DNA of 64,000 nt from Bartonella sp. DB5-6 (GCF_000278115.1 NZ_JH725114.1:54533-118532), one strand, 5' to 3'; positions 20,959-35,318 are shown, counted from the stretch's first letter. Notes: generated by a model not told the origin, from the sequence alone. Numbers and translations are program-made.

Positions 20959-23676
20959 ATGGTCGGTTTAGGTGTCTTTGCGCGTAAATTTTTTGGTTCA
21001 GCTCATGAGCGACGTCTCAAAATGCTTAGCCAAAAAGTTGTACAAATTAATGCTTTAGAAGAACAATTCGTGAAATTAAGCGATGCACAACTCTGCCAAA
21101 AAACTGATGCATTTCGTAATCGTCTCATAGAAGGTGAAACCGTTGATTTGCTTCTACCAGAAGCTTTTGCAACTGTTCGTGAAGCAGCAAAACGTGTTTA
21201 TGATATGCGCCCTTTTGATGTACAGCTTATTGGTGGAATGGTTCTTCATGACTGCGGTATTGCTGAAATGCGCACCGGTGAAGGTAAAACATTAATGGCA
21301 ACTCTGCCAATTTATCTCAATGCATTAGAAGGAAAAGGCGTTCACGTCGTTACGGTAAACGATTATCTTGCTAGTCGTGATGCTGAAACAATGGGAAAAA
21401 TCTTCAGTTTTTTGGGGTTAACAACCGGTGTGATTCTGCATGATCTTGATAATGATGCACGCCGAGCAGCTTATGCATGTGACATCACCTATGCAACAAA
21501 TAATGAATTGGGCTTTGATTATCTGCGTGATAATATGGCTTTTGATCGTAGTCAAATGGTCCAGCGTGGGCATCATTACGCAATTGTTGATGAAGTTGAT
21601 TCGATCCTCATTGATGAAGCACGAACTCCCCTTATTATTTCTGGTCCTCTAGAAGATCGTACCGACTTCTATAACCTTATTGATACATTTATTCCTGCCT
21701 TAATACCAGAAGATTATGAGATAGACGAAAAACAAAAAACAACAACTTTTACCGAAGTTGGTACTGAAAAAATCGAACAAATGCTCGAACAAGCCGGACA
21801 TCTTAAAGGTGAAAGTCTTTACGACATAGAAAATGTTGCTATCGTCCATCATATCAATAACGCCCTAAAAGCCCATAAGTTGTTTGTCCGTGATAAGGAT
21901 TACATTGTTCGCAATGGTGAAATTGTTATCATTGACGAATTTACAGGTCGTATGATGCCAGGACGGCGTTATTCTGAAGGGCTCCATCAAGCCCTAGAAG
22001 CTAAAGAGCATGTTGCTATTCAACCAGAAAATCAGACCCTTGCTTCCATCACTTTCCAAAATTACTTTCGTATGTATAGAAAATTGTCTGGGATGACTGG
22101 AACAGCCGCAACAGAAGCCGAAGAGTTCCGTAATATTTATGGTCTTGAAGTTGTAGAAGTTCCCACAAACTTACCAGTACAGCGTTGTGATGAAGATGAT
22201 GAAATCTATCGAACAGCAGAAGAGAAATATCGTGCTATTGTACATGATATTCGTCAAGCACATGAAAAAGGACAGCCTATTCTTGTTGGAACAACTTCTA
22301 TTGAAAAATCAGAACAATTAGCAGAACGTTTGCGCAAAGAAGGCATTAGTGATTTTAGAGTCTTAAATGCCCGCTATCATGAGCAAGAAGCCTACATTAT
22401 TGCACAAGCAGGGGTTCCTAGAGCTTTAACCATCGCAACCAATATGGCTGGTCGCGGTACTGATATACAGCTTGGTGGTAATGTTGAAATGCGTATCCGG
22501 CAAGAATTACAAGATATACCTGATGGAGCAGAGCGGACAGCTAAAATTGAAGAAATTAAAAAAGATGTTCAACAACTCAAAGAAAAGGCATTAGCTGCTG
22601 GTGGTCTTTACGTCATCGCTACTGAACGTCATGAGAGCCGTCGTATTGATAACCAGCTGCGTGGACGTTCTGGACGTCAAGGTGATCCTGGCCGTTCCAA
22701 ATTTTTTCTTTCTCTTCAAGATGATCTCATGCGTATCTTCGGCTCCAATCGTATGGATGGCATGTTGCAAAAGCTTGGATTGAAGGAAGATGAAGCTATT
22801 ATACATCCATGGATTAATAAAGCCCTCGAGAAAGCGCAAAAAAAAGTTGAAGCACGAAATTTTGAAATTCGTAAAAATTTGTTAAAATATGACGATGTCA
22901 TGAATGACCAACGCAAAGTTATTTTTGAACAGCGTATGGAAGTTATGAATGCAGACGATTTAACAGACATGATCCTTGAAATGCGCAATGAAGTAGTCGA
23001 AGATCTCGTAGATGCCTATATCCCATCTGGAACATATTCTGAGAAATGGAATGTGAAAGCACTACAAGAGGAAATTCATCAACTCTTCAATCTTGAGCTT
23101 CCAATAGAAGAATGGGCAAAAGAAGATGGAATTGCTGAAGAACAAATTTTAGAACGCATATCAGATGCTGTTACTAAACTTGAAAATGAACGTACTGAAC
23201 GCTACTCTCCAGAAGTTATGGCTTATTTTCATAAAGCTATATTACTTGAAACCATTGACATGTTATGGCGTGAACATCTGGTAAGTTTAGACCATTTGCG
23301 TTCTGTCGTTGGTTTTCGTGGTTATGCACAACGGGATCCTCTCAACGAATATAAAACGGAGTCATTTGAACTTTTTCAGAACATGCTTAGAAATTTACGC
23401 AGAATCGTTACTTCTAAACTTATGCGTTTCGAAATCGTTCAGCAATCCACAGAACCTCTCAACCTCGAGCAAACAGATGCTGGTAACTCCGCTCCAAATG
23501 ATCAAGGTGAAGAAAATGCCCCAATCTTGTGGGCACAAACACAAGAAAATAGAATTGTTAACCCAAAAGACCGTGACCCAAAAGATGTGACCACTTGGGG
23601 AAAGGTTGGACGTAATGAGCGTTGTCCTTGTGGTTCAGAGAAAAAATACAAACATTGTCATGGCGCCTTTGTTTGA
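20959..23676 (+). CDS. secA: Protein translocase ATPase SecA
   Basis: SecA drives preproteins through SecYEG. The 905-residue product has Walker [15 protein letters not shown] (~residues 101-114), the DEAD-like [16 protein letters not shown], the preprotein cross-linking domain, [15 protein letters not shown] in the second nucleotide-binding fold, and a C-terminal zinc site ([19 protein letters not shown]) for SecB and lipid binding. The length is typical. A Fur-family gene begins 19 bp later. Confidence 0.97.
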   Translation: MVGLGVFARKFFGSAHERRLKMLSQKVVQINALEEQFVKLSDAQLCQKTDAFRNRLIEGETVDLLLPEAFATVREAAKRVYDMRPFDVQLIGGMVLHDCGIAEMRTGEGKTLMATLPIYLNALEGKGVHVVTVNDYLASRDAETMGKIFSFLGLTTGVILHDLDNDARRAAYACDITYATNNELGFDYLRDNMAFDRSQMVQRGHHYAIVDEVDSILIDEARTPLIISGPLEDRTDFYNLIDTFIPALIPEDYEIDEKQKTTTFTEVGTEKIEQMLEQAGHLKGESLYDIENVAIVHHINNALKAHKLFVRDKDYIVRNGEIVIIDEFTGRMMPGRRYSEGLHQALEAKEHVAIQPENQTLASITFQNYFRMYRKLSGMTGTAATEAEEFRNIYGLEVVEVPTNLPVQRCDEDDEIYRTAEEKYRAIVHDIRQAHEKGQPILVGTTSIEKSEQLAERLRKEGISDFRVLNARYHEQEAYIIAQAGVPRALTIATNMAGRGTDIQLGGNVEMRIRQELQDIPDGAERTAKIEEIKKDVQQLKEKALAAGGLYVIATERHESRRIDNQLRGRSGRQGDPGRSKFFLSLQDDLMRIFGSNRMDGMLQKLGLKEDEAIIHPWINKALEKAQKKVEARNFEIRKNLLKYDDVMNDQRKVIFEQRMEVMNADDLTDMILEMRNEVVEDLVDAYIPSGTYSEKWNVKALQEEIHQLFNLELPIEEWAKEDGIAEEQILERISDAVTKLENERTERYSPEVMAYFHKAILLETIDMLWREHLVSLDHLRSVVGFRGYAQRDPLNEYKTESFELFQNMLRNLRRIVTSKLMRFEIVQQSTEPLNLEQTDAGNSAPNDQGEENAPILWAQTQENRIVNPKDRDPKDVTTWGKVGRNERCPCGSEKKYKHCHGAFV

Positions 23677-23695
23677 AAAACAAATAATTAAGAAG

Positions 23696-24112
23696 ATGAA
23701 TAAAAAGCGAAACTATGAGCAGGAATTACGCACTGCAGGTTTAAGGGTAACACGTCAAAGACGCATTATTCTTGATATTTTGGCCGACACAAATGACCAT
23801 CCAAATGCGTTTGAGATTTTTCAGCGCGCTCACAAAATAGATTCTAGCGTTTCGCTTTCAACCGTTTATAGAACTATGAAAATATTAGAAGAAAACGGGA
23901 CAATTCATCGCCATACTTTTAGTGGTGGGCCATCTCGTTTTGAGCAGGCAGATGGGCAACATCATGATCATCTCATTGATATGGAAACAGGGCAAGTTAT
24001 TGAATTTCATTCCGATATCATTGAAAAACTGCAAGAGGAAATTGCTAAATCTCTTGGCTATGATATTATTCACCATCGCCTTGAACTTTATGGGAAAAAA
24101 CGCAATTTTTAA
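23696..24112 (+). CDS. fur: Fur-family metal-responsive regulator
   Basis: This is a metal-dependent transcriptional repressor, cytosolic and DNA-binding. The 138-residue product has the Fur winged helix ([30 protein letters not shown]) and the metal-site motif [18 protein letters not shown]. The CxxC pairs of classical Fur are missing, as in many alphaproteobacterial Fur/Mur proteins. The frame is open upstream into secA, but the ATG at 23696 has AAGAAG just before it and gives the normal length. Irr or Mur function instead of iron-sensing Fur cannot be excluded; its position 19 bp after secA suggests cotranscription. Confidence 0.87.
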   Translation: MNKKRNYEQELRTAGLRVTRQRRIILDILADTNDHPNAFEIFQRAHKIDSSVSLSTVYRTMKILEENGTIHRHTFSGGPSRFEQADGQHHDHLIDMETGQVIEFHSDIIEKLQEEIAKSLGYDIIHHRLELYGKKRNF

Positions 24113-24168
24113 AGTGACGGTTTCGCACATATAATCAAAAAACCTTCTATGCAAACCAAATTTTGCAC

Positions 24169-24194
24169 AGGTTCTCCTTAAGAACCTACAGTTT
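24169..24194 (+). terminator. Terminator-like hairpin after the fur-family gene
   Basis: AGGTTCT/AGAACCT forms a perfect 7-bp stem with a 5-nt loop, 57 bp after the stop. The downstream T-tract is short (TTTT after ACAG), so termination may be weak. Confidence 0.45.
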
Positions 24195-24306
24195 TCATTG
24201 GCAAGAAAGCTTTTCTGCTTTATTACTCCTTTTTATATGATGCTATAAAGTACTCAATCATCAATATTACAATAAAATTATTATAACAAATTAGGCCAAT
24301 ATTATC

Positions 24307-25382
24307 ATGGTTTCTTTGCCACAAGATCGTATGAGACAGCTTGAAAAGCGCTTTGAAATAATTGAAAGCCAAATGGCTAAAAACCCAAATGCTGAAACTT
24401 ATGTAAAATTAGCTTCTGAATATGCAGAATTACAGCCAATCGTTACCTCGATACGAACGTTAAATGCTCTCCACACGGAAATAACAGAACTCGAAACTAT
24501 TATCAGTGATAAACTAACAGATACAGAGATGCGCAACCTTGCCCAAGAAGAGCTACCATTATTATATCAGAAAATGGAACAACTTGAGCAAGAACTTCAA
24601 ATTCTTCTTTTGCCTAAAGATGTTGCTGATGAAAAAAGTGCCATTGTTGAAATTCGAGCAGGAACAGGGGGATCAGAAGCAGCACTTTTTGCCGGTGATC
24701 TTTTTCGCATGTATGAACGTTATGCCGCTTCTCATAACTGGAAAGTTGAAGTCGTTTCGCTTAATGAGGGAGAAGTTGGTGGATATAAAGAAATTATTGC
24801 AACCATTTCAGGCAAAGGTGTCTTTTCTAAACTGAAATTTGAATCAGGCGTTCATCGTGTACAACGCATCCCTGAAACAGAAACAGGTGGACGTATCCAT
24901 ACATCTGCAGCTACCGTTGCAGTGCTTCCTGAAGCTGAAGAAATTGATATTGAAATTCGTCCAGAAGATATTCGTATTGATACGATGCGTGCCTCTGGAG
25001 CAGGAGGACAGCATGTCAATACAACTGATTCTGCTGTTCGTATTACGCATATTCCAACGGGAATTATGGTTGTACAAGCAGAAAAATCCCAGCACCAAAA
25101 CCGAGCACGGGCACTTCAAATTCTACGAGCGCGCCTATTCGATATCAAACGACAGAAAGCGGAAAGTGAACGTTCAGCTTCTCGTAAAAACCAAGTCGGT
25201 TCTGGTGATCGCTCAGAACGTATTCGTACCTATAATTTTCCGCAAGGACGTATTACGGATCATCGTATTAATCTCACTCTATATAAACTTGACCGCGTAT
25301 TAGAAGGAGATCTTGATGAAATTATTCATGCACTCATATCCGACCATCAGACAGCTCTCCTTATGGAAATGGACAATCATGG

Positions 25383-25386
<4 letters not shown>
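24307..25386 (+). CDS. prfA: Peptide chain release factor 1
   Basis: RF1 recognises UAA and UAG stop codons and triggers peptide release. The 359-residue protein has the GGQ motif in [19 protein letters not shown] (~residue 235) and the family patterns [20 protein letters not shown] and [19 protein letters not shown]. It is read together with prmC, whose start codon overlaps its stop by four bases. PrmC methylates the GGQ glutamine, so the pairing is functional. Confidence 0.97.
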
Positions 25387-29337
<3,951 letters not shown>

Positions 29338-29363
29338 GATCTGACCAGACTTCTGTGATTGTT

Positions 29364-29762
29364 CTATACCGATTGTTTCCAAAATCTTTCCAATCCCTTC
29401 TTCACACAAATAATATCTTCGTCAGTTCCACGTAACTCAAAACGATACAGACAAGGCACAAAACATTTTTCAGCAATAATTTTACTCGCTAAATTATAAT
29501 AGCGACCAAAATTACGATTCCCACCGCCAATGACACCACGAATAAATTTGCGGTTCTCTATCTCATTGAGGAAACGAACAACCGCTTTCGGCACAGCACC
29601 TCGCCCTTCACCATCTGCATATGTAGGAACAGCTAATACATAAGGCTCATCAATTAACACAGATAGAGGGGTTTTATCAATCTTGAGGATTCGTTGATCA
29701 AGTTGAGAGACAAAATGTTCAGTATTACCCGTTGCACTCGAATAATAAACAATAAGACCCAT
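29364..29762 (-). CDS. nrdI: Flavodoxin-like protein NrdI
   Basis: NrdI is a small flavoprotein that supplies oxidant to build the manganese cofactor of NrdF. The 132-residue product has the FMN-binding opening [18 protein letters not shown] and the GGGNRNFG loop. The ATG at 29762 overlaps the last base of the nrdH stop (TAATG), showing translational coupling. Confidence 0.95.
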   Translation of the reverse strand: MGLIVYYSSATGNTEHFVSQLDQRILKIDKTPLSVLIDEPYVLAVPTYADGEGRGAVPKAVVRFLNEIENRKFIRGVIGGGNRNFGRYYNLASKIIAEKCFVPCLYRFELRGTDEDIICVKKGLERFWKQSV

Positions 29763-29986
29763 TAAACACAAAGACCACTAATCATATCCGGTCTAAAACC
29801 AGACCAATGATTTTCACCACAAACGACGACAGGAACCTGACGATAGCCCAGAGATTGAACAAAACTGTATGCTTGTTCATCACGGGAAATGTCCACAACA
29901 CGATAATTAATGCCCTTAGCATCAAAGGCGCGACGCGTAGCGTCACATTGAACACAAGATGGTTTGCTATAAATAGTGATTGGCAT
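29762..29986 (-). CDS. nrdH: Glutaredoxin-like protein NrdH
   Basis: NrdH is the thioredoxin-reductase-dependent electron donor for NrdEF. The 74-residue protein has the redox motif SKPSCVQCDATRRAFD and the family C-terminal WSGFRPD. The ATG at 29986 with GGAG just before it gives MPITIYSKPSC. It is first in the operon. The stretch upstream to the likely promoter is unusually long (about 500 bp). Confidence 0.95.
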   Translation of the reverse strand: MPITIYSKPSCVQCDATRRAFDAKGINYRVVDISRDEQAYSFVQSLGYRQVPVVVCGENHWSGFRPDMISGLCV

Positions 29987-30495
29987 TTTCTCCAACTTTC
30001 ATAATTTAAAAAAACATCCCTCAAAGAGTTAATTATAACAACTCTAAGATACTCAAAAATAACAAAAAACAGTAATCGTACGCAAATACGTGTAGCTAAA
30101 CGTTCGTTCAAATAACACGAAGCTTCCTAGACGTAACGGCCTCATCAAATAACTGAAAAGTTAAGACAGAAATAAAAGATTATCCCATAACTTAAATGAC
30201 AAAGCCCCTCAGCTATCAAACAATCCTTTGCTCGCATTACAATGCCCTCCTACTGTCTAAAAAACTATCCCCTCTAACGCTTTCAATAGTCGTTCCCCAA
30301 TACTTTAGTTTTGCTTTCATACAAAAATCAACTCACAAAAACGAAAGGGAATCCCCCCGATAGAGGCATCCCAGTAGAAGAAATACTACTCTACCCTTGG
30401 TCAATAAACTCTTCGCGATTACATTATGGAAATAATTCAGACACCAAAAGAAACACACTATACCCTCACTTGTGCTTATTTAGAATCACCAATCA
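29987..30495 (-). other. Long 5' leader of the nrdHIEF operon
   Basis: If the promoter at 30510-30537 is correct, the nrd transcript carries a ~500-nt untranslated leader. It has several G-rich runs on the minus strand (around 30194-30199, 30245-30270 and 30352-30357) and a short AGTAG/CTACT hairpin near 30373-30392. I do not recognise a known riboswitch, and no convincing ORF is present on either strand. Confidence 0.35.
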
Positions 30496-30500
30496 TTCTG

Positions 30501-30516
30501 ATACTATATATAGTAT
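30501..30516. promoter_or_regulatory. NrdR-box-like palindrome
   Basis: ATACTATATATAGTAT is a perfect 16-bp palindrome matching the NrdR-box pattern (acaCwATATATwGtgt). It overlaps the -10 element of a candidate minus-strand promoter. NrdR sites usually come in pairs about three helical turns apart; I could not find a second good copy. Confidence 0.5.
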
Positions 30517-30537
30517 ACACCCCCTCTCTTTCGTCAA
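30510..30537 (-). promoter_or_regulatory. Candidate sigma70 promoter for nrdHIEF
   Basis: On the minus strand TTGACG (30532-30537) and TACTAT (30510-30515) are separated by 16 bp. The -10 lies inside the NrdR-like palindrome, which would let NrdR block transcription. Confidence 0.5.
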
Positions 30538-30599
30538 GGAAAATTCAAACATTATTTTGAATTTTCCACGATCTTCCCACCGAAATGCTTAGCTCCCAA

Positions 30600-30654
30600 A
30601 ACATATGTAATAATATAACATTTTGTTGACAAATGTTATATTATTACATATGTT
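30600..30654. promoter_or_regulatory. Double Zur-type operator and promoter of znuCBA
   Basis: A perfect 24-bp inverted repeat (arms 30600-30623 and 30631-30654, 7-nt centre). Each arm contains a Zur-box-like core (TGTAATAATATAACA and its complement), close to the enterobacterial Zur consensus. The centre carries TTGACA (30626-30631), with a TATGTT -10 at 30649-30654 after 17 bp. Occupied sites would cover the whole promoter. The znuC ATG is 33 bp downstream. Confidence 0.75.
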
Positions 30655-30686
30655 ACTGCGGTAAATAAGCAAAGGTAGTATAGATT

Positions 30687-31439
30687 ATGGGGCTGCATTT
30701 TGATAATGCAACATTAGGCTATGTAAATAGAATAGCTATAAAGAATTTTTCAGCAAAATTAAAAGCCGGTTCGTTAGTTGCAATAACAGGTGATAATGGT
30801 GCTGGAAAATCTACACTGCTGAAAACTATCGCCGGTTTGATTAAACCTATCAGGGGTAAAATTATAAAACCAAAGAAAAGTCGAATTGCTTATCTCGCTC
30901 AGCAATGTGATATAGATCAAACATTTCCAATTGATGTAGAAGCACTTATAAAAACGGGACTATGGTCTTTTTGTGGATTGTGGAAAAACCAGCGCCCTTA
31001 TTATTCTAAAATTCAGAATGCACTTGAAATGGTTGGGCTCACGACACTCGCCACCCGTTCACTTGACACATTATCAAGTGGCCAATTACAACGTGCACTT
31101 TTTGCACGTATTATTGTACAAGATGCCGATATTATTTTGCTTGATGAACCTTTCAATGGTGTAGATTGCAATACTCAAAAAGATCTTCTTGCGTTGATAG
31201 TCCACTGGCAACAACAAGGACGAACAGTTCTTACTGCACTCCATAATCCACTCATTGTACAAGAATATTTTCCTCATATGATTCATATTAATAAACAAAA
31301 CGCCTTTTATGGAGAAACAACACAGTTTTTCCATGACAATATTCATCACTTTATATCACCCATCACATCTAACTCTTTTCATATCAGCGTACTAAAACGG
31401 CATCTTCCTCTCAATGATTCTCACTCTATTAGGCTATAA
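30687..31439 (+). CDS. znuC: Zinc ABC transporter ATPase
   Basis: This is the ATPase of a zinc uptake ABC transporter. The 250-residue product has Walker A GDNGAGKST (~residues 36-44), signature LSSGQLQRA, Walker B IILLDEPFNGVD and the switch His in TALHN. It is followed 3 bp later by the permease gene and then the binding protein; the Zur-type operator upstream favours zinc over manganese as substrate. Confidence 0.92.
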   Translation: MGLHFDNATLGYVNRIAIKNFSAKLKAGSLVAITGDNGAGKSTLLKTIAGLIKPIRGKIIKPKKSRIAYLAQQCDIDQTFPIDVEALIKTGLWSFCGLWKNQRPYYSKIQNALEMVGLTTLATRSLDTLSSGQLQRALFARIIVQDADIILLDEPFNGVDCNTQKDLLALIVHWQQQGRTVLTALHNPLIVQEYFPHMIHINKQNAFYGETTQFFHDNIHHFISPITSNSFHISVLKRHLPLNDSHSIRL

Positions 31440-31442
31440 TAC

Positions 31443-32324
31443 GTGTACGCATTTTTTCTTGCCCCCTTCGTTGATTTCCATTTTATGCAAAGCGCCCTTA
31501 TCGGTTCGATTCTCCTGTCCATCAGTGCTTGTCCTATTGGTGTATTTTTGATGCTACGCGGGATGAGTTTAACAGGAGATGCTATATCTCACGCCATTCT
31601 TCCTGGTGTTGCTGCTGCTTTTCTGTTTTGTGGTTTTTCTCTCATATCTATGACATTTGGTGGCATCTTAGCTGGCATCGTTGTTGCTTTAGCAACCGCC
31701 TTGATTTCACGAAATAGCTTTCAGAAAGAAGATGCATCAATGACAGTCTTTTATCTCATTGCACTTGCAACAGGTGTCATCATTGTTTCACTTAAAAATT
31801 CAACGATTGATCTGCTTCATCTCTTATTTGGCTCGGTACTTGCACTTGATACACAGTCCCTTTTACTGATCACGACTATAATGTTAATAACAGTGTGCAG
31901 TCTCTGCACTTTTTGGCGTGCACTCGTAGTAGAAAGCTTTGATCCCCTTTTTTTTAAATCTCTCTCTCCATTGAGTAAATATGTTCATGTATCATTGCTT
32001 GGACTTGTTGTGCTGAATCTGGTTGGCGGTTTTCAATCACTAGGAACGTTACTTTCTGTCGGCATTATGATGATTCCAGCTATTACAGCCCGTTTTTGGC
32101 TTTCACGTCTGGGACCTATCTGCATACTTTCTACCCTTTTGGGAATCATTTCTAGCATATGTGGCCTACTGCTTTCTTTTCACCTGTCACTTCCCTCTGG
32201 CCCCGCTATAATCATTGCCGCAGGATTTATTTATCTTTTTTCATGCTTCATAAGTCCACGCGGCTTTATTGTGGCATGGTTTCCCCATCTTTTTTATACG
32301 TCCCTCCCCACCTTAAGGAAATAA
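31443..32324 (+). CDS. znuB: Zinc ABC transporter permease
   Basis: This ABC-3 family integral membrane protein has 293 residues and about eight hydrophobic helices. The family motif is visible as GMSLTGDAISHAILPGVA (~residues 40-57), along with ALDTQSLLLI. The start is GTG at 31443, 3 bp after the znuC stop, so the genes are coupled. Confidence 0.9.
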   Translation: MYAFFLAPFVDFHFMQSALIGSILLSISACPIGVFLMLRGMSLTGDAISHAILPGVAAAFLFCGFSLISMTFGGILAGIVVALATALISRNSFQKEDASMTVFYLIALATGVIIVSLKNSTIDLLHLLFGSVLALDTQSLLLITTIMLITVCSLCTFWRALVVESFDPLFFKSLSPLSKYVHVSLLGLVVLNLVGGFQSLGTLLSVGIMMIPAITARFWLSRLGPICILSTLLGIISSICGLLLSFHLSLPSGPAIIIAAGFIYLFSCFISPRGFIVAWFPHLFYTSLPTLRK

Positions 32325-32326
32325 TT

Positions 32327-33256
32327 GTGCTTAAACTCATTCAACAATTTGTTCTGCTTGGAGCTCTCTCATTACTTGCTTTTTTTTCATTTCCTGCTGC
32401 TGCCCATAACCATAATAAACTTAGAGTTGTTGCGAGCTTTTCTATTCTTGCAGATTTAGTAAAAAATGTAGGAGGCGACTATATTTCTATGACTATTTTG
32501 GTTGGGTCTAATGCTAATACCCATACTTATGAACCTACCCCTCGTGATGCCCAAGCTCTTAGAAATGCACATATTATTTTCATCAATGGGCTTCATTTAG
32601 AAGGCTTTATCGATCGCCTCATCACAGCAAGCGGGACAAAAGCACTTCTTGTTGAAGTTAGTGCAAACATTCCTCCCCTCGAAATTAAAAATAAAGAACA
32701 TAGCGCTCAACATAAGCACCATAGCGCTATTGATCCACATGCTTGGCAAACTATCCCTAATGTCGAAATTTATATAAAAAATATCGCCACTGCCTTTTGT
32801 AAAATCGATCAACAATCCTGTGCAAGCTACAGAAAAAATTCCGAAGCCTATATCCAAAAGCTTAAAGAAGCACAAAAAAAACTTAAATTAAAGATTGCGA
32901 CCATCCCGAAAGATAAACGTGTTATTATCACATCTCATGACGCCTTTGGTTATTTTGCCCAAGAATATGGTTTTACCATACTTGCACCTCAAAGTGCTTC
33001 AACAGAAGCTGAAGCGACTGCAGCAGATGTCGCAAAACTTATCAAACAAATTAAAACGCATAAAGCAGCGGCACTATTTGTTGAAAAAATCTCTAATTCT
33101 CATCTCATAAAACAGATCTCAAAAGAAACAGGTTTAAAAATCGGTGGAACACTGTATTCCGACGCATTATCGGACAAAAACGGACCCGCAGCAACTTATC
33201 TCGATATGATGGAATACAATGTTAAAACTATCATCGATGCGACAACTAAACACTAA
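32327..33256 (+). CDS. znuA: Zinc ABC transporter substrate-binding protein
   Basis: This is a periplasmic metal-binding protein of the cluster 9 family. The 309-residue product has a signal peptide (LKLIQQFVLLGALSLLAF...PAAAH). The metal ligands are in NANTHTYEPTPRD, a His-rich loop (HSAQHKHHSAIDPHAW), SHDAFGYFA and the C-terminal SDALSD. The frame is open far upstream inside znuB, but GTG at 32327, with AAGGAA upstream and 2 bp after the znuB stop, gives the signal peptide. The short His loop is typical of ZnuA-like proteins. Confidence 0.9.
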   Translation: MLKLIQQFVLLGALSLLAFFSFPAAAHNHNKLRVVASFSILADLVKNVGGDYISMTILVGSNANTHTYEPTPRDAQALRNAHIIFINGLHLEGFIDRLITASGTKALLVEVSANIPPLEIKNKEHSAQHKHHSAIDPHAWQTIPNVEIYIKNIATAFCKIDQQSCASYRKNSEAYIQKLKEAQKKLKLKIATIPKDKRVIITSHDAFGYFAQEYGFTILAPQSASTEAEATAADVAKLIKQIKTHKAAALFVEKISNSHLIKQISKETGLKIGGTLYSDALSDKNGPAATYLDMMEYNVKTIIDATTKH

Positions 33257-33903
33257 GACAAATCAACAAAACCTATAATAAAGCTACAAAACACTTTTTT
33301 ATTACTTTTTAATATCATCCTCAATGATTACCAATAAATCTTTTACATACAAAAACTATATTTACGCTTGAACTTATTTTCTCATTTTTCGAATTTTCTA
33401 AATGCACATGCACCCTTGAAAAGGTCTTACAATGCTCAAATAGATCAAGGATACTGTTAAGAACGCCAAAATATCTCATTCACTGAAAAACAAAGCTTGT
33501 TAGGCAGCACCTAAACATAAACCAAAACATGATTTGTAAGTGCACTCAAAAATTTGAAAGAGAAATAGCCTCTAAATAAATTAAAAAAACACTTTAGTAA
33601 GCATTATCATAATTAGAATGCAAACAATTGCTTCAAAATTATCATCTCCCAATTATTACAAAAACCAAAAGCTCTTTTAAAAAAATAAATTTGAATAATG
33701 CAATTGCCATAATTGAATGACATTTACTGTTTGTATCCTTGATCTTCCCTTCTGCTTCACTCATTTGAACCATTTCAGTTTTTATCAGCTGCTTACAAAG
33801 TAACCCCGTTAACATACGATAACCCTCAAAAAGGAAAAACAGATAAGTCTAAACAAATTTGTTTGACCTTTTCGTGGTTCCTGTTTAAATGGACCAGCAT
33901 TTT
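33257..33903. other. Intergenic region upstream of ugp operon
   Basis: About 650 bp without an ORF of note. It holds a 14-bp palindrome at 33851-33864 (AAACAAATTTGTTT), next to a weaker promoter-like pair (TTGACC at 33863, TTAAAT 16 bp on). No RNA gene was recognised. Confidence 0.4.
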
Positions 33904-33939
33904 CTAAAATAAAACTGTCATGGCATGTGCATGTATAAT
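33904..33939 (+). promoter_or_regulatory. Pho-box-like site and -10 element of ugpBAEC
   Basis: CTAAAAT-AAAA-CTGTCAT at 33904-33921 agrees with the PhoB consensus (two 7-mers around an A/T 4-mer) at 15 of 18 positions, with a perfect second half-site. A perfect TATAAT follows at 33934-33939. This layout, with a Pho box in place of a -35, is that of PhoB-activated promoters, and ugp is a Pho-regulon operon in other proteobacteria. Confidence 0.6.
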
Positions 33940-33990
33940 ACCGTAAATCTAGAGGGAAGCTGTATTCCATCACTTCACAAAGGGAGAGTC

Positions 33991-35316
33991 ATGATTCGTT
34001 TTTATCTTTTTATGATAGCATTTACAATTGCTACCAGCGTGTCAGCAGTAAGTTTTGCGCAAACAAAAATTAGCTTTTGGCATTCTATGAGCGGCGAACT
34101 AGGAAAACAGACTGAACACCTTATTAATGACTTTAATGCCAGTCAGTCTGATTATAAAGTTATTCCTTCATTTCGTGGTGAATATGAAGAAGGAATGGTT
34201 TCTCTCATTTCGGCATTTCGCGGAAAAAAACAACCGGTGCTTGCCCAAATCTATGAAATTGGTACTGGAACTATGATGGCTGCAAAAGGTGCTGTTTATC
34301 CCATTTATCAACTTATGGCTGATACAAAACAAGAACTCGATTTTGCTGATTATTTGCCTGCTATCAGTGGTTATTACTCTGATGTTCAGGGACAAATGCT
34401 TTCTATGCCATTCAACGCTTCAACACCGATCCTTTATTATAATAAAGATATCTTCAAAAAAGCAGGACTGGATCCAGAACAGCCACCTAAAACATGGAGA
34501 GATGTTGAAAAATTCTCCAAAAAAATTCTTGAAACTAAAGCGGCAAGTTGTGGTTTTACAATGGCTTATGCAGCTCAATGGATTGGCATAGAAAATTTTT
34601 CAGCATTGCACAATGTTCCTTTTGGGACAAAAGAAAATGGTTTTGGTGGACTTGATACAGAACTCACGTTTAATGGTCCTATGCAAGTACGTATGTGGAC
34701 TGATCTTAAAAAATGGTATGATCAAGGTATTTTTCGCTATGGCGGTCCTTCTGGTGCATTAGATGCAACACCTATGTTTATGTCACAAAATTGCGCAATC
34801 TTTATGCAGTCTTCAGGATCACGAGCAGGTATCATTTCCAAAGCACAATTTAAAGTTGGATTTGGTATGCTACCCTATTATGATGATGTAAACGCAGCAC
34901 CACAAAATTCAATGATTGGTGGAGCTTCTATTTGGGCTTTAAGAGGTCATACGCCTGAAGAATATGCAGGTGCAGCAGCTTTTCTTAAATTTCTCTCAAA
35001 AGCGGAGAATCAAGCTAAGTGGCATCAGATGACAGGTTACCTACCAACTACAAAAGCTGCTTACGAGATGAGCCAGAAACAACATTATTACGAGAAGAAT
35101 GTCGGCGCAGATATTGCAATTAAACAAATTACTCTTAACCCGCCAACTGTTAACTCAAAGGGTATAAGATTTGGTAATTTACCGCAAATTCGTTCTATTC
35201 TTGATCAGGAATTAGAAGCTGTTCTTAGCGGCTCTAAAACACCCAAAAATGGTTTAGATGCAACAGTGGAACGCGGCAATAAACTCTTACGTGAATTTGA
35301 AAAAGCTAATCATTAA
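33991..35316 (+). CDS. ugpB: sn-Glycerol-3-phosphate ABC transporter substrate-binding protein
   Basis: This periplasmic receptor binds glycerol-3-phosphate or glycerophosphodiesters. The 441-residue protein has a signal peptide (MIRFYLFMIAFTIATSVSA, cleavage probably after SFAQ) and the UgpB pattern ISFWHSMSGELGKQTE plus MPFNASTPILYYNKD and GGASIWALRG. The ATG at 33991 has AAGGGAGAG just upstream; the longer frame is not used. It is first in ugpBAEC. Confidence 0.94.
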   Translation: MIRFYLFMIAFTIATSVSAVSFAQTKISFWHSMSGELGKQTEHLINDFNASQSDYKVIPSFRGEYEEGMVSLISAFRGKKQPVLAQIYEIGTGTMMAAKGAVYPIYQLMADTKQELDFADYLPAISGYYSDVQGQMLSMPFNASTPILYYNKDIFKKAGLDPEQPPKTWRDVEKFSKKILETKAASCGFTMAYAAQWIGIENFSALHNVPFGTKENGFGGLDTELTFNGPMQVRMWTDLKKWYDQGIFRYGGPSGALDATPMFMSQNCAIFMQSSGSRAGIISKAQFKVGFGMLPYYDDVNAAPQNSMIGGASIWALRGHTPEEYAGAAAFLKFLSKAENQAKWHQMTGYLPTTKAAYEMSQKQHYYEKNVGADIAIKQITLNPPTVNSKGIRFGNLPQIRSILDQELEAVLSGSKTPKNGLDATVERGNKLLREFEKANH

Positions 35317-35318
35317 GG

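Noticed and set aside
30311..30592. 93-codon plus-strand ORF starting with TTG
   Set aside because: Runs through the candidate nrd promoter and NrdR palindrome, composition is not protein-like, and there is no ribosome-binding site.
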